A DNA stretch of 64,000 nt from Thalassospira profundimaris WP0211 (GCF_000300275.1 NZ_AMRN01000003.1:310001-374000); one strand, 5' to 3'; shown: positions 18,885 through 28,357, counted from the first letter of the stretch. The notes: generated by a model from the letters alone, not told the origin. A program made the numbers and translations.

Positions 18885-18898
18885 TATGTACGTACATA
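18885..18898. promoter_or_regulatory. HutC operator palindrome
   Basis: A perfect 14-bp palindrome TATGTACGTACATA containing TGTA-CG-TACA, the half-site form reported for HutC. It lies centrally in the only promoter region of the divergent hut operons, so one bound dimer could block both hutI and hutF transcription until urocanate is present. Confidence 0.85.
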
Positions 18899-18925
18899 AT
18901 ATTTCTGTCAAGACGGGTAGAGGCA

Positions 18926-20299
18926 ATGAAGGTTCTTTGGGCAAATCAGGCACTTACGACATCAGGCTGGCAGCGCAATGTCCGGATCGAGATTGATGAG
19001 AATGGCAGAATTGCTGCGATTCAGGCCGATTCTGCTGCGTCATCCGATGCCACCAGCAAAACCGATATTCTTCTACCGGCGATTTCAAACCTGCATAGCC
19101 ACGCGTTTCAGCGCTCCATGGCCGGCCTGACGGAACGGCGCGGCCCCGACCCGCGCGATACCTTCTGGACCTGGCGACAATTGATGTTCCGCTTCCTTGA
19201 TCAGCTGACTCCGGACCATGTCGAGGCGATTGCGGCCTTCGTTCAGATGGAAATGCTGGAAGCCGGTTACGCCAACAATACAGAGTTCCATTACCTGCAT
19301 CACCGTCCCGGCGGGCATTTGTATGACAATATCGCCGAGATGGCTGAACGCATTGCGGCGGCGACCGAAATCACCGGCATCGGCCTGACGCTTCTGCCCG
19401 TGCATTATCAATATGGCGGCTGTGACAAGCGCCCGCTTGGTCCCGGTCAGATCCGGTTTGGCAATGATCCCGACCAGTTCACCAAATTGTATGAGGAATC
19501 CGTTCGCGCGATCAAAAACCTGCCCGCGGATACGGTGATGGGTGTTGCGCCACATTCCTTGCGTGCTGTTGGCCGTGAAGATCTGCTTGCGACCAGTCTT
19601 CTTTCCAAGGACGGCCCGATCCACATGCATCTGGCCGAACAACTGGCCGAGGTGGATGAAGTGCGCGAAAGCTGGGGCAAGCGCCCGACGGAATGGCTGC
19701 TTGAAAATGCCGATGTGAATGCGAACTGGTGTTTGATCCACTGCACCCAGATGGAAGAACACGAAACGCTTGAGCTGGCCAAAACCGGCGCTGTGGCCGG
19801 TCTCTGCCCGATCACCGAAAGCAGTCTGGGCGATGGTATCTTTGATGGCGTGCGCTATATGAATGCCGATGGCGTGATTGGTGTGGGATCGGATTCCAAT
19901 ATCCGTATTTCGCTCTCGGAAGAATTGCGGACCCTCGAATACAGCCAGCGTCTGCGTGATAATTCCCGCGCGGCTTTGGCAACCGAACAAAAATCGACTG
20001 CACGTCGCATTTATGACGCCGCCGCCAAGGGCGGGGCACAGGCCGCCGGGCGCGATTCAGGCCGGATTGAAGTTGGCGCACTGGCCGATTTGATGGCGCT
20101 GGATGGTTCGGCGGTTGACCTGATCGGTCGGACAGGCGATACGATCCTCGATACATATATCTTTGCCGGAGATGATCGCATGGTGCGTGATGTCTGGTCG
20201 GCCGGTCGCCATGTTGTGACCGAGGGCCGCCACATCGCCCATGACGCGATCACCAACCGGTATCGCAAGGTGATGGAACAACTCAAGGAAGCAGTGTGA
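18926..20299 (+). CDS. hutF: formimidoylglutamate deiminase
   Basis: A 457-residue amidohydrolase. It shows PAISNLHSHAFQRSMAGLTERRG and FWTWRQLMFRF, which are typical of HutF, then GVAPHSLRAV, MHLAEQLAEV and GVGSDSNIRIS carrying metal ligands. It converts N-formimino-glutamate to N-formylglutamate plus ammonia. The ATG at 18926 has AGAGG before it; the longer frame from 18815 would cross hutI and the operator and is rejected. It overlaps hutC by four bases. Confidence 0.95.
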   Translation: MKVLWANQALTTSGWQRNVRIEIDENGRIAAIQADSAASSDATSKTDILLPAISNLHSHAFQRSMAGLTERRGPDPRDTFWTWRQLMFRFLDQLTPDHVEAIAAFVQMEMLEAGYANNTEFHYLHHRPGGHLYDNIAEMAERIAAATEITGIGLTLLPVHYQYGGCDKRPLGPGQIRFGNDPDQFTKLYEESVRAIKNLPADTVMGVAPHSLRAVGREDLLATSLLSKDGPIHMHLAEQLAEVDEVRESWGKRPTEWLLENADVNANWCLIHCTQMEEHETLELAKTGAVAGLCPITESSLGDGIFDGVRYMNADGVIGVGSDSNIRISLSEELRTLEYSQRLRDNSRAALATEQKSTARRIYDAAAKGGAQAAGRDSGRIEVGALADLMALDGSAVDLIGRTGDTILDTYIFAGDDRMVRDVWSAGRHVVTEGRHIAHDAITNRYRKVMEQLKEAV

Positions 20300-20997
20300 A
20301 CAGCCTGGAACAGCAAAGCTGGCAATCCGTCCATGACGAGGTTTTGCGCCGCATTCATACCCGTGAGTGGAAACCCGGCGACCTGATCCCCAAGGAAGTC
20401 GAACTTGCCGAGCAACTTGGCTGTGCGCGTGCCACCGTGAACCGTGCACTGCGTGAACTGGCATCCGAAGGGTTCCTCGATCGCAGGCGGAAGGCCGGCA
20501 CGCGCGTCGCGGCCCACCCGGTGCGGCGCGCCAAGCTTGATATTCCGGTCATCCGACTTGAGATCGAAGGGCGCGGGCAGAAATATGCCTATGGCCTGCT
20601 GTTTAGCGAACGGCGCACCCCGCCGCCGGAAATCTGCGCCAATCTGGGCGTCACGGCCGAAAGTGACATGTTGCATATCACCTCGCTTCATCTGGCCGAT
20701 GGCAAGCCGTTCATGTTTGAAGATCGCTGGGTGTCGATTGCCGCAACGCCGACAATCCTTGATGCCGATCTTGAAAAAATCAGTGCCAATGAATGGCTGG
20801 TTCTGCATGCGCCCTATACCCGCGGCGATATCTATTTTTCCGCCGTCAATGCCAGCGCGGCCGAGGCCAAGGTGCTGCGCACCGATCCCGGCACATCGCT
20901 TTTCCTGATGGAACGTACCACTTGGGAAAATAACACCGGCATCACATCGGCCAGACTTCTGTTCGCGCCGGGCTATCGCAAACATTCTGCGATCTGA
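20296..20997 (+). CDS. hutC: histidine utilization repressor HutC (GntR family)
   Basis: A 233-residue GntR/HutC-subfamily repressor. The N-terminal winged helix is clear (IHTREWKPGDLIPKEVELAEQLGCARATVNRALRELASEGFLDRRRKAGTRV, read in segments), followed by a UTRA ligand domain (residues about 90-225) that binds urocanate in studied members. It starts with GTG overlapping the hutF stop, so it is translated with hutF and represses its own operon through the palindrome at 18885-18898. Confidence 0.94.
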   Translation: MNSLEQQSWQSVHDEVLRRIHTREWKPGDLIPKEVELAEQLGCARATVNRALRELASEGFLDRRRKAGTRVAAHPVRRAKLDIPVIRLEIEGRGQKYAYGLLFSERRTPPPEICANLGVTAESDMLHITSLHLADGKPFMFEDRWVSIAATPTILDADLEKISANEWLVLHAPYTRGDIYFSAVNASAAEAKVLRTDPGTSLFLMERTTWENNTGITSARLLFAPGYRKHSAI

Positions 20998-21062
20998 TCC
21001 TCGCGCATAAATGCACGCTTTTCTCAACGGGCGATTTGACAGCTCGTTCCATTCCAAGTAAA

Positions 21063-21077
21063 TGCAAACAATTCGCA
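21063..21077. promoter_or_regulatory. candidate Fur box upstream of the ECF sigma gene
   Basis: TGCAAAC-A-ATTCGCA fits the 7-1-7 Fur pattern (TGCAAAT-N-ATTTGCA) with one mismatch per half. It lies 36 bases upstream of the sigma factor start. A separate inverted repeat, CGCAATC and GATTGCG (21074-21093), overlaps its right half. Iron repression is expected for such a gene; the site itself is a prediction. Confidence 0.55.
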
Positions 21078-21112
21078 ATCGCTTTTGATTGCGATGCGGA
21101 CAGGTTTTGGGA

Positions 21113-21700
21113 ATGGTTGCGACCTTGCGCGATAGGGAACTGTTGACCTTGCTGATTGCCCATCGGGCAGAGCTGGTAAACTATGCGCGCGCAATTGTCG
21201 GGGACGCAGCCTTGGCCGAAGACGTGGTGCAGGATGCCTATTTCCGGCTTGAGCGCGCCCAGCAGGTCAAGCTTGATGACAAGCTTGATGAACCGGTTGG
21301 CTATATTTTCCGCATCGTACGCAACCTTGCCATTGATGGTCGGCGCCGGATCGGGCGCGAAAGCACACTGATCCAGGGCGATGCCAGCGATGCAACGGAC
21401 ATGATTGCTGCAGACGGCCCCGATCCCGAAGAAAAGGCCATTGCATGCGGTCAGGTTCGGTTACTGGAACAGGCCCTGTCCCAATTGCCTGAAAAATCCC
21501 GTATCGCACTTGAAATGCATCGTTTTGGTGGCTGCAAATATACCGAAATTGCCCGGCGGCTTGATGTTTCGGTTGGAACCGCGCATGCGCTGGTCGCCGG
21601 AGCCATCGAGCACTGCAAACAAGTTCTGGCGAAAGGGGGGGTAAACGACAAAAAAGTCCGCGGAAATTTGAAAATCCGCCGGGCTCGGTTCGTTTATTAA
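21113..21700 (+). CDS. ECF RNA polymerase sigma factor, FecI-like
   Basis: A 195-residue ECF sigma factor. Region 2 (AHRAELVNYARAIVGDAALAEDVVQDAYFRLERA) and region 4 (ALSQLPEKSRIALEMHRFGGCKYTEIARRLDVSVGTAHALV) can be read in segments, in the order found in FecI-type factors. It would direct transcription of the receptor gene downstream once FecR signals. The ATG at 21113 is preferred over one at 21089 because AGG lies eight bases before it. The fecR-like gene follows after 100 bases. Confidence 0.88.
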   Translation: MVATLRDRELLTLLIAHRAELVNYARAIVGDAALAEDVVQDAYFRLERAQQVKLDDKLDEPVGYIFRIVRNLAIDGRRRIGRESTLIQGDASDATDMIAADGPDPEEKAIACGQVRLLEQALSQLPEKSRIALEMHRFGGCKYTEIARRLDVSVGTAHALVAGAIEHCKQVLAKGGVNDKKVRGNLKIRRARFVY

Positions 21701-21800
21701 ACAGGAGAGAGATGCAAATGTGCCAGAACAGAAAGACAAGCCAAGAAAACTGCCAAAGCGCAGCATTCTGTTCTGATGCCGTTTGGAGAAATGCACGGCC

Positions 21801-22841
21801 ATGAGCAATATGACAATCCCCGCCACGGCAAGTGAATGGATTACGCGCCTTGCCGATGAACCGGATAACGCGCAGTTGCGCCACGCCCATGATGCTTGGT
21901 TGATGGCGTCTGAGGAAAACCGGGCGGATTGGGATGAGACGCTCCGGGTTTGGCAGATGCTTGATATGACTGTCCCGGTCCATGGGGCGGAATGGGCGCA
22001 CCGGGTACGTGCAAACACACCGCAACAAGATCGTATTTCGCCCGTCGGAGATATTGGGCATTCACTGCGGACAAATCGGCCCGCCAGTTGCGCGTCGGCA
22101 CTCGGTCATGCGCGCCGTTCATGGCGCAGGGCCGGTATCGTCGGCGGTGTTTTTGCCACCCTGGTTGCCTGTGTGCTGTTGCTTGTATCTCCTGCCGTGA
22201 CCGAGCGGTTGGCAGCTGACTATATTACCGCCACCGGGGAAACACTGGTTGTTGATCTGCCTGATGGCTCCATCATGCATCTTGGGCCCGAAAGTGCGAT
22301 TGCACTTGATTTTGATGAGGGGCGCCGCATCAAGCTGCTTGATGGGGAGGCGTTCTTTGAAGTCAAACCCGATGAAAAACGTCCGTTTGTGGTGCGCGCC
22401 AAAGAAGCCCGGGTGACCGTTCTGGGAACGGCATTTAATGTGCAAAGCGACCGCGCCAGCGTAGATGTCGCGGTGGAGCATGGCCATGTTCGCGTTGATG
22501 GTTCCGGCGTTGCAACGCCGCGCGAATTGCATGCTGGTGATGCTGTGCATGTCATGGCAGATGGACAAACCGTGATGCGCAAGATGTCCCCAGCGCTGGT
22601 CGCGTCCTGGCGCAATGGGCAACTGATTGCCAAGGATCAGCCCTTTGCCGACATGGTTGAAACCGTTGATCGCTATCAAAGCGGTTGGGTGGTTGTGACC
22701 GATGACGATCTGGCCGCAACGTCTTTGACCGGTTTCTATGATCTGAACGATCCGTTAGCAGCGCTTCAGGCGATGGCGGATGCACAAGGGGCGGAAATCA
22801 AGCAGGTATCCCCATGGTTGGTGCTGATTTCGCCAAAGTAA
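21801..22841 (+). CDS. FecR-family anti-sigma/sigma regulator
   Basis: About 346 residues in the FecR layout: an N-terminal cytoplasmic domain (ASEWITRLADEP to DETLRVWQML), one membrane segment (about residues 108-128, IVGGVFATLVACVLLLVS), the periplasmic FecR core (GETLVVDLPDGSIMHLGPES and LLDGEAFFEVKPDEKRPF), and a C-terminal STN-like end (YDLNDPLAALQAMADAQGA). It would relay the loaded state of the receptor to the sigma factor. The start is uncertain: ATG 21801 is used, with GGAG rather far away (12 bases); the frame also opens at TTG 21783. Confidence 0.88.
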   Translation: MSNMTIPATASEWITRLADEPDNAQLRHAHDAWLMASEENRADWDETLRVWQMLDMTVPVHGAEWAHRVRANTPQQDRISPVGDIGHSLRTNRPASCASALGHARRSWRRAGIVGGVFATLVACVLLLVSPAVTERLAADYITATGETLVVDLPDGSIMHLGPESAIALDFDEGRRIKLLDGEAFFEVKPDEKRPFVVRAKEARVTVLGTAFNVQSDRASVDVAVEHGHVRVDGSGVATPRELHAGDAVHVMADGQTVMRKMSPALVASWRNGQLIAKDQPFADMVETVDRYQSGWVVVTDDDLAATSLTGFYDLNDPLAALQAMADAQGAEIKQVSPWLVLISPK

Positions 22842-22942
22842 TTTCGCGCCTTATCAAAGGCTTGTGCAGAAAAATCCAAGAAAATTGAAATTAATTTGAA
22901 AATCGGCCCGCGCCGCTTCGTTGCTTGGATATAGGGTGAATT

Positions 22943-22957
22943 TAAGTATCATTTGCA
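22943..22957. promoter_or_regulatory. possible iron-regulatory half site upstream of the TonB receptor
   Basis: TAAGTAT-C-ATTTGCA: the right half equals the Fur half site ATTTGCA, the left half is poor. It lies 43 bases upstream of the receptor start, within the 159-bp AT-rich gap after fecR. Weak evidence on its own. Confidence 0.3.
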
Positions 22958-23000
22958 ATTTGCCCGGTTCAAACAGGCTTAGCGAAGCGGAGAATATGGA

Positions 23001-25298
23001 ATGATGGGGGATCAGTTGTCGGTCGTTGCGGGGAAATGGCGTCATCGCCTTGTGTTAACGACTGCTCTGTCGGTTCTGGCGCTGCCGGTGATCGGTTCGC
23101 AAGCGGGTGCAAGCGAAAAACTAACGGCAAACATGTTGACTACGGATGCAAGTCGGGAACTTGCACAAGCGTCTGCAACGCACAGCTTTGACATCGCGCC
23201 GCAAATGCTGGCCGATGCGCTCGCGCTGTTTGGTCAGCAGGCCGGCGTGCAGGTCTCAGCCGATGGCGAGCTGGTACGCGGTGTTGAAACGTCCGGTGTG
23301 TCGGGTGAATACCAGACCGAGGACGCATTGCAGCGCCTTCTAGCAGGGACGGGTTTGACATTCCGGATCGCGACAAGCGGTGCGATCACGATCACCGGCT
23401 CCGCTCAGAGTTCAGCAAACGATGGTGATGTTCTGGCCCCGGTGATTGTTGAAGCCAACGCCATCTCGGATGACCATGCCGGTGCGGCAGATCGGGCAAG
23501 CTCGATCTATGTCACGAAGAAAGATCTCGAACGCCGCAATCCGCAGGATGTCAAACAGGTGTTTGGCGGTGAATCGGGTGTTTCTGTCGGTGGTTCCGTG
23601 CCGCTGAGCCAGAAGGTCTATGTTAATGGCGTTGAAGAAACCAATCTTGCGGTTTCAATCGATGGCGCCCGTCAGAACAACAAGGTGTTTCACCATAACG
23701 GGACAACTTTGATTGATCCGGCCTTGCTGAAGGCTGCGCGTGTTGATCCGGGTGTTGCCCCGGCTGATGCCGGACCAGCAGCACTTGGTGGTTCCATCGT
23801 CTATGAGACGGTAGATGTCGGCGACCTTCTGGCGCCGGATCGTACATTGGGTGGTTTTGCGGTTGCCAGCTTTGATACCAATGGTGGTCGGTTTACCAAC
23901 GATCTTTCAAGTTATGGCCGCGCAGGCGATGTTGAGCTTCTTGGTTATTTCAAATGGGCCAAGGGCGATGATTTTGAATCCGGCGATGGCGATCAAATGC
24001 CAGGTACGGGTTCGGACCTGCGATCCGGCCTTGTGAAAGGCGCTTACGAAGCCAACGATTATCATCGCTTTGAAGTCTCTGCCGAACAGGTCCGCGACAA
24101 TGCGCGCCGTCCATACCGCGCGAACATGAGTAACCTGACCAACCGGAACGACCCGGCGGAACGTGTTTATGATCTGGCACGGCGGAAGTTCGTGTTTAAC
24201 TATGACACGCCGACAGCAGACGGCATTTGGGATCCGAGAGTTGTGATGGCCTATTCTGAGTCGGATCTGAGTGTTCCCAGTCCGGACAACAGCGAAGGGC
24301 TGTCAGCCAGTTATTCCGGCAAGGTCGAGAACGACTTCAACATCACCGATGTTGATAAAATCACCGCCGGTGTCGATTTCTATCATGACCGTTCAAAATA
24401 CCATGATCCGAACTATTCGACCGACGAGGTCGCGACCAATGTCGGCGCCTATGGTCAGGCACGCCTGCAACCGCTTGATCCGCTGCGCCTTTCCTTTGGC
24501 CTGCGCGGTGACCGTCAGGCTTTTGAAGGTATCGACGGGACAGAGATCGACCTTGATGGTGTAAGCGGCAATGCTTCGGTAGCGTTCGACGCGACCGATT
24601 TCCTGACCCTGAAGGCAGGCTACTCCAATGTCTGGGGTGGGATCGCACTGGCCGAGAGCTTCTTGCACAACCCGTCGTGGGATTATAGCAAGGGCGTAAA
24701 AGCCGTGCGTGCAGAGAACTACACGACCGGGTTTGAAGCCCATTATGACGGCTTCACATTTAGCGGTGATCTTTTCCGCGGTGTCTTCGATAACGTTCGC
24801 AACCCGACCTATAACGGCGGTCCTTCGCTTTACAGTGATTTTGAAACACGCGGATATGGCTTTGGTGTCGGCTATAATTGGGGTGCCGGCTTTGCCCGCC
24901 TGAATTACACCGACACTGAAATCACAGTGAATGGTGGTTCTGCCAGTTCTTATGACACGCAATATCTTGGTGCGCCGCTTGGTCGGATCTTTGCCCTTGA
25001 AGTTGGTCATACATTTGAGGACCTGAACTTGCGCGTTGGCGGTACCGGTGAAGCTGCGCTGAAAAATACCGATACTCAGGATGCCGGCGGATTGGCGCTT
25101 GAGGCGTACGAGGTGGTCGGCCTTTACGCGGAATATAAGCCATCCGGGGCGGATTTCCTGACATTGCGTGCTGAAGTCAACAATCTGTTTGATGAAAACT
25201 ATGCAAGTCGTGCGACCTACGGTCAGGACTTCACAACGGTGGAGCCGCTCTATGAACCGGGTCGTTCGTTCCTGCTACAGGCAAAGGCAACTTTCTAA
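23001..25298 (+). CDS. TonB-dependent transducer receptor (heme or siderophore) with STN signalling domain
   Basis: A 765-residue outer-membrane receptor. A signal peptide ends near QAGASE; residues about 60-130 form an STN/secretin-type domain (HSFDIAPQMLADALALFGQQAGVQV, read in segments) that contacts FecR. The plug follows (DVLAPVIVEANA, KDLERRNPQDVKQVFGGESGV), then the beta barrel ending in FLLQAKATF, with the usual terminal aromatic residue. The plug text SIDGARQNNKVFHHNGT resembles heme receptors, but the FRAP-type motif of heme receptors was not found, so heme versus ferric siderophore stays open. GGAG precedes the ATG. It forms the sigma/FecR/receptor triad with the two genes upstream. 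Confidence 0.9.
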   Translation: MMGDQLSVVAGKWRHRLVLTTALSVLALPVIGSQAGASEKLTANMLTTDASRELAQASATHSFDIAPQMLADALALFGQQAGVQVSADGELVRGVETSGVSGEYQTEDALQRLLAGTGLTFRIATSGAITITGSAQSSANDGDVLAPVIVEANAISDDHAGAADRASSIYVTKKDLERRNPQDVKQVFGGESGVSVGGSVPLSQKVYVNGVEETNLAVSIDGARQNNKVFHHNGTTLIDPALLKAARVDPGVAPADAGPAALGGSIVYETVDVGDLLAPDRTLGGFAVASFDTNGGRFTNDLSSYGRAGDVELLGYFKWAKGDDFESGDGDQMPGTGSDLRSGLVKGAYEANDYHRFEVSAEQVRDNARRPYRANMSNLTNRNDPAERVYDLARRKFVFNYDTPTADGIWDPRVVMAYSESDLSVPSPDNSEGLSASYSGKVENDFNITDVDKITAGVDFYHDRSKYHDPNYSTDEVATNVGAYGQARLQPLDPLRLSFGLRGDRQAFEGIDGTEIDLDGVSGNASVAFDATDFLTLKAGYSNVWGGIALAESFLHNPSWDYSKGVKAVRAENYTTGFEAHYDGFTFSGDLFRGVFDNVRNPTYNGGPSLYSDFETRGYGFGVGYNWGAGFARLNYTDTEITVNGGSASSYDTQYLGAPLGRIFALEVGHTFEDLNLRVGGTGEAALKNTDTQDAGGLALEAYEVVGLYAEYKPSGADFLTLRAEVNNLFDENYASRATYGQDFTTVEPLYEPGRSFLLQAKATF

Positions 25299-25325
25299 GT
25301 CCGCCATGTTTTGGTGACGTTTCAC

Positions 25326-25349
25326 CCGGGGCAGCATCAGTTGCCCCGG
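25326..25349 (+). promoter_or_regulatory. stem-loop between receptor and ABC binding-protein genes
   Basis: Arms CCGGGGCA (25326-25333) and TGCCCCGG (25342-25349) with an 8-base loop, followed by a moderately T-rich stretch. It starts 27 bases after the receptor stop and can partly terminate, setting a higher level for the receptor than for the ABC genes. Confidence 0.65.
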
Positions 25350-25372
25350 ATTTCGTGATTTTGAGGTGGGAA

Positions 25373-26503
25373 ATGAAAACCTTACGGACATGTTTTCTGA
25401 TTTTGCTTGGAATGCTTGTCGCGGTGCCAGTTGCAAAGGCCAGTAGCGTCACGGTGACCGACATTGCCGGGCGTTCGGTGGCGGTTGAATTGCCGGTCAA
25501 ACGCATGGTGGTCAGCGAAGCGCGCTATATCCCGTTGCTAGCACTTTTGCGGCCAGATGATCCGGTTGGTGGCATTGTCGGGACCATGACACCGCTTAAC
25601 TGGACGCATCCAGAACTTGAAGCACAGCTTTTTGAACAGCACCCGAACGCGCGTGATATTCCGCTTTTTGGCGGACAGAACAAGGACAGTGTGTCTGTCG
25701 AAAAGATCATTGATTTGGCACCGGAACTGGCGATTTTCGGGCTGAATGATCACGGGCCCGGGGCAAAAAATGCTGAATTGATTGATCAGCTAACAGCGGC
25801 AGGTACGAAGATCGTCTTTATCGATTTCCGATCCGACCCGCTTCATAACACCTTGCCATCGATAAGGTTGCTGGGGCGTCTGCTGGGTGCGGAAAAGCGC
25901 GCAGAGGAATATGCGGAATTTTATCAAACCCGCTTTGATCGCGTTGTCACCCGCGTCAGCCAGACTGAACAGCGTCCGAGCGTTTTCTTGCAAGCTCATT
26001 CTGGGCGCTTTGAATGCTGTTGGGGGATGGCGGATGGCATGCTGGGGCCATTTATTGAAATTGCCGGTGGCACAAACATTGCCGACGCGGTGGCACCGGG
26101 GCCGACTGCCCAGCATACAGCGGAGTTCCTGCTAACCGAAAATCCAGATGTCTGGATCGGAACGGCTTCCGGCACCTTTGACGAATTTACCGATGGTGCG
26201 GAACCGGTCGCACTTGGCGCAGGCATGACGCCCGAAACGGCATCGCAAAGCCTGACACGTTATTTGTCAGCCCCGGAATTTGCCGCGCTGGATGCGGTCC
26301 GCAACGGTCGGTCGCACAGCATCTGGCATAATTTCTATAACTCGCCGTTCAATATTGTCGCGCTTGAGGCCTTTGCCAAATGGATTCATCCGGAGATTTT
26401 CAACGACATTGATCCGATGGAAACCCTGGCCGAGATCTATGACCGCTGGCTTCCGTTTACGTTGAACGGGACCTTTGCCGCCACTGTTGGGACCGTCCAA
26501 TGA
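25373..26503 (+). CDS. periplasmic iron-complex-binding protein (FecB/FepB-like)
   Basis: A 376-residue binding protein of the helical-backbone type used by metal-siderophore, heme and B12 importers. It has a Sec signal (LLGMLVAVPVAKAS), VTVTDIAGRSVAVELPVKRMVV at the start of the mature part, and the HSIWHNFYNSPFNIVALEAFAKW segment near the end. GAGGTGG precedes the ATG at 25373. It overlaps the permease gene by four bases. It lacks the features that would settle heme versus siderophore; no heme-degrading or HmuS-like gene lies nearby. Confidence 0.85.
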   Translation: MKTLRTCFLILLGMLVAVPVAKASSVTVTDIAGRSVAVELPVKRMVVSEARYIPLLALLRPDDPVGGIVGTMTPLNWTHPELEAQLFEQHPNARDIPLFGGQNKDSVSVEKIIDLAPELAIFGLNDHGPGAKNAELIDQLTAAGTKIVFIDFRSDPLHNTLPSIRLLGRLLGAEKRAEEYAEFYQTRFDRVVTRVSQTEQRPSVFLQAHSGRFECCWGMADGMLGPFIEIAGGTNIADAVAPGPTAQHTAEFLLTENPDVWIGTASGTFDEFTDGAEPVALGAGMTPETASQSLTRYLSAPEFAALDAVRNGRSHSIWHNFYNSPFNIVALEAFAKWIHPEIFNDIDPMETLAEIYDRWLPFTLNGTFAATVGTVQ

Positions 26504-27549
26504 CAGAGATCGGCGCGACGCTCTATCAACGGTTTGGCAGCATTCACAAGCGGCGTCTTGTGACGGTGTCGGCTTTGGCGGTCGGGGTTGTGGTGATGCT
26601 AGGGCTTGATCTTTGGGCCGGGCCAGCCGGACTTGCGTTTTCTGATATCGTTTTGGGATTGATAGACCCGCAACAGCTTGAACTTCGTCATCGCATCATT
26701 TTGTGGGATGTGCGCCTGCCCGATGCCCTGATTGCATTGGCGGTGGGCGCGGCACTTGGACTTGCTGGGATCGAGACCCAGACCATTCTCGATAACCCAT
26801 TGGCCAGTCCGTTTACGCTTGGCGTGTCATCGGCCGCGGTTCTGGGGGCCAGTCTGGCGATTGTCGTGGTGCCAGTTGTCCCATTCTTTGCCGAGGCGGC
26901 AGTTTTACCGATGATGGCGTTGCTGTTTGCATTGGGATCGGGGGTGCTGATCCTGATGATCGTGCGATGGAGCAACGGGGCGCGTGAAACCGTGGTGCTG
27001 TTTGGCATTGCGCTTGTCTTTTTGTGCAATGCCCTGACGGCTGGCCTGCAATATATCGCCAGTGCTGAGGCGGTTCAGCAGATTGTCTTCTGGACGATTG
27101 GCAACCTGACCCGCGCGGGATGGCCCGAGGTTGCCATGGTCGGTGCGTGCTTTGTGTGTGTCCTGCCGTTTTCGCTACGTCATGTGTGGGTCATGACGCT
27201 TTTGCGTGGTGGGGAGGCTCATGCGCGCAGCATGGGGATCAATGTCGCACGTTTGCGTCTTTGGGTGATCTTGCGGGTCTCGCTTCTGGCGGCCTTTGCC
27301 GTGTGCTTTGTCGGTGCAATCGGCTTTATCGGATTGGTCGGGCCGCATATCGCGCGGTTGATGCTGGGCGAAGATCACCGGATGCTGGTGCCCGGATCGG
27401 CCTTATGCGGCGCGCTGATCCTGTCATGCGCGTCCTTCCTGTCAAAGGCACTGATACCCGGTGTGATTATTCCGGTTGGTATTTTAACCGCCGTTGTCGG
27501 TGTGCCGGTGTTTTTTGGATTGTTGTCGGGGCGGAGGCGCATGGCATGA
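26500..27549 (+). CDS. iron-complex ABC transporter permease (FecCD family)
   Basis: A 349-residue FecCD/BtuC-family permease with eight to ten hydrophobic segments. Typical motifs are IILWDVRLPDALIALAVGAALGLAG, NPLASPFTLGVSSAA, and GFIGLVGPHIARLMLGEDHR. It forms the membrane channel of the importer. It overlaps the binding-protein gene by four bases (ATGA) and the ATPase gene by four bases, so the three genes are translationally coupled. Confidence 0.92.
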   Translation: MTEIGATLYQRFGSIHKRRLVTVSALAVGVVVMLGLDLWAGPAGLAFSDIVLGLIDPQQLELRHRIILWDVRLPDALIALAVGAALGLAGIETQTILDNPLASPFTLGVSSAAVLGASLAIVVVPVVPFFAEAAVLPMMALLFALGSGVLILMIVRWSNGARETVVLFGIALVFLCNALTAGLQYIASAEAVQQIVFWTIGNLTRAGWPEVAMVGACFVCVLPFSLRHVWVMTLLRGGEAHARSMGINVARLRLWVILRVSLLAAFAVCFVGAIGFIGLVGPHIARLMLGEDHRMLVPGSALCGALILSCASFLSKALIPGVIIPVGILTAVVGVPVFFGLLSGRRRMA

Positions 27550-28337
27550 CCCGGTTTACAGCACGCGGCATATCCGCGTTTTACGGGCGCAAGCATGTGC
27601 TTGACCGGGTTGATCTCCCCGATTTGACGGATAATCAGGTTCTCGGGCTTCTTGGGCCCAATGCGTCGGGCAAGTCGACTTTGATGCGCTGCCTGTCTGG
27701 TGAAAAGACAACCGAAGGCCGGATCGCGATTGATGGTGAAACGCGCGCGGATATGGGGCATGACGGTTGGCATCACCGTTTGGCGTCGATGCATCAGTCC
27801 CCACCCAATCCATCTGCGCTTTTGCCGACTGAACTGATGTGGAGTACGGCGCGTGCGCTTGATCTTGATATTTCCGATCAGGAACTAGGGCGTCAGATCG
27901 AAGACATATTCAAAAGACTGGGACTGGCAGAGGTTGCCCTATCCCCGCTTCACACCCTGTCGGGGGGCAAGCGCCAATTGGTTGGTTTGGCGCTGGCATT
28001 GATGCGCGATCCCGAAGTGTTGTTGCTTGATGAACCGACATCGGCCCTTGATCTGCATTGGCGCATGGTGGTGCTTGATCTGGTGCGTGAACGCTTGGCA
28101 GAGCGCGGCGGGGTCGTTATTGCAGCCCTGCATGACCTTGATCTGGCGGCGCGCTATTGCGACCTGATTGTGCTTTTGCATCGGGGCAAGATCATCGCAT
28201 CCGGAACCCCGTCAGAGGTTTTGACGCCAGCCAACCTTGCACGTGTTTATCGCGTTGAAACCCGCGTCACCGCCGATGAGGACGGACGACCGATCGTGCA
28301 TGTCATCCGCCCGTTGCGTGATTTTGAAACCGCATAA
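27546..28337 (+). CDS. iron-complex ABC transporter ATP-binding protein (FecE/HmuV-like)
   Basis: A 263-residue ATPase. Walker A is GPNASGKST, the signature is LSGGKRQ and Walker B is VLLLDEPTSALD, followed by the switch histidine in ALHDLDLA. Ser replaces the more common Gly in Walker A, which is tolerated in this family. The start at 27546 overlaps the permease stop (ATGA); a longer frame from 27120 lies inside the permease gene and is rejected. It converges on the exporter gene after 20 bases. Confidence 0.92.
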   Translation: MTRFTARGISAFYGRKHVLDRVDLPDLTDNQVLGLLGPNASGKSTLMRCLSGEKTTEGRIAIDGETRADMGHDGWHHRLASMHQSPPNPSALLPTELMWSTARALDLDISDQELGRQIEDIFKRLGLAEVALSPLHTLSGGKRQLVGLALALMRDPEVLLLDEPTSALDLHWRMVVLDLVRERLAERGGVVIAALHDLDLAARYCDLIVLLHRGKIIASGTPSEVLTPANLARVYRVETRVTADEDGRPIVHVIRPLRDFETA

Positions 28338-28357
28338 CGCAAGGTTTATCGTGGCGC

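Noticed and set aside
27120..27545. N-terminal extension of the iron ABC ATPase
   Set aside because: Lies inside the permease gene; the ATGA overlap at 27546 gives the right family start.
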